Source: Bacteroidota bacterium (lineage in GTDB: Bacteria > Bacteroidota > Bacteroidia > Chitinophagales > LD1). Taken from it: DNA of 6,743 bases. Positions 6,596-6,743 of this stretch are shown piece by piece. A program made the translations under genes and the position numbers. How positions within the stretch are numbered: the stretch's first letter is position 1; the number at the start of each line of letters is the position of its first letter. The DNA is taken from positions 1 through 6,743 of the forward strand of contig JAFDYP010000370.1 of the NCBI GenBank assembly GCA_018267355.1, read 5' to 3'. The notes under the pieces are model-generated. The model was not told where the DNA came from. It saw only the letters and a program-made list of their open reading frames with translations, and did not search any database.

Positions 6596-6743
6596 TTATT
6601 TGTGGCGAGGGATATGTTTGGCCATAAAAGCCTGATGCGTATTATTATAGTTATCTACCAGTTTGGCGCGGTTCTGGTTCAGCTCATTGTTTGTTTTGTT
6701 ATAAGTGTTCACAGATGCGTTGATATCGTTTACTGCCTTGTTA
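6596..6743 (-). CDS. C-terminal end of a hydrophilic protein of unknown function (5'-truncated)
   Basis: Open from the right edge to a TAA at 6598-6596, giving 48 visible residues (first full codon at 6742). The fragment is highly polar and Asn-rich (VNTYNKTNNELNQNRAKLV), free of Pro until the last residues, and likely alpha-helical or coiled-coil. It ends in a basic tail, AKHIPRHK. It is judged coding because codon use matches the neighbours, the frame is uninterrupted, and its stop nests 2 nt before the acetyltransferase TTG start. I do not recognise the family, and the visible part is too short to suggest a function. Confidence 0.65.
   Translation of the reverse strand, partial: NKAVNDINASVNTYNKTNNELNQNRAKLVDNYNNTHQAFMAKHIPRHK

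Overview
The window looks like chromosomal DNA of a Bacteroidota bacterium, possibly a Chitinophagales/Sphingobacteria-like lineage. This rests on A/T-rich leaders without clear Shine-Dalgarno sites, a TAnnTTTG-type -7 box, a lipoprotein adaptor with an acidic stretch after its lipid cysteine, and a peptidase S74 'tail fiber domain' protein of the kind such genomes carry outside prophages. The lineage is inferred from these features, not from a marker gene.

Layout from left to right: (1) positions 1-2420, + strand, the 3' part of a large secreted or surface fibre-like protein. It is built from modules of about 93 residues, each marked by a VGxGTxxP motif, and ends in an S74 intramolecular chaperone domain and a coiled coil. 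Its 5' end lies outside the window. A strong intrinsic terminator follows at 2446-2477. (2) Positions 5277-2509, - strand, a compact three-gene operon: ABC ATPase, then a lipoprotein membrane fusion protein (4-bp overlap), then an FtsX-type permease (7-bp gap). Together they form one DevBCA/MacAB-like exporter in the order A-B-C. (3) Positions 5278-5456, a divergent intergenic region with a candidate -7 box, an inverted repeat and a 12-codon mini-ORF. (4) Positions 5457-6083, + strand, a complete alpha/beta-hydrolase (carboxylesterase/phospholipase-like). (5) Positions 6593-6105, - strand, a YafP-like GNAT acetyltransferase with a TTG start, converging on the hydrolase. (6) Positions 6743-6596, - strand, the C-terminal 48 codons of an unrecognised hydrophilic protein whose stop lies 2 nt before that TTG.

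The ATPase should power the permease, while the lipoprotein links it across the periplasm to an outer-membrane channel not encoded here. The fibre protein should trimerise on its C-terminal chaperone, which then cuts itself off. No direct functional link between the fibre protein, the exporter and the hydrolase/GNAT genes can be shown. I see no tRNA, rRNA, CRISPR array or insertion sequence, and no gene-free stretch over 300 bases. Most of the window is ordinary. The least routine parts are the regular modular build of the fibre protein and the insert within its S74 domain.
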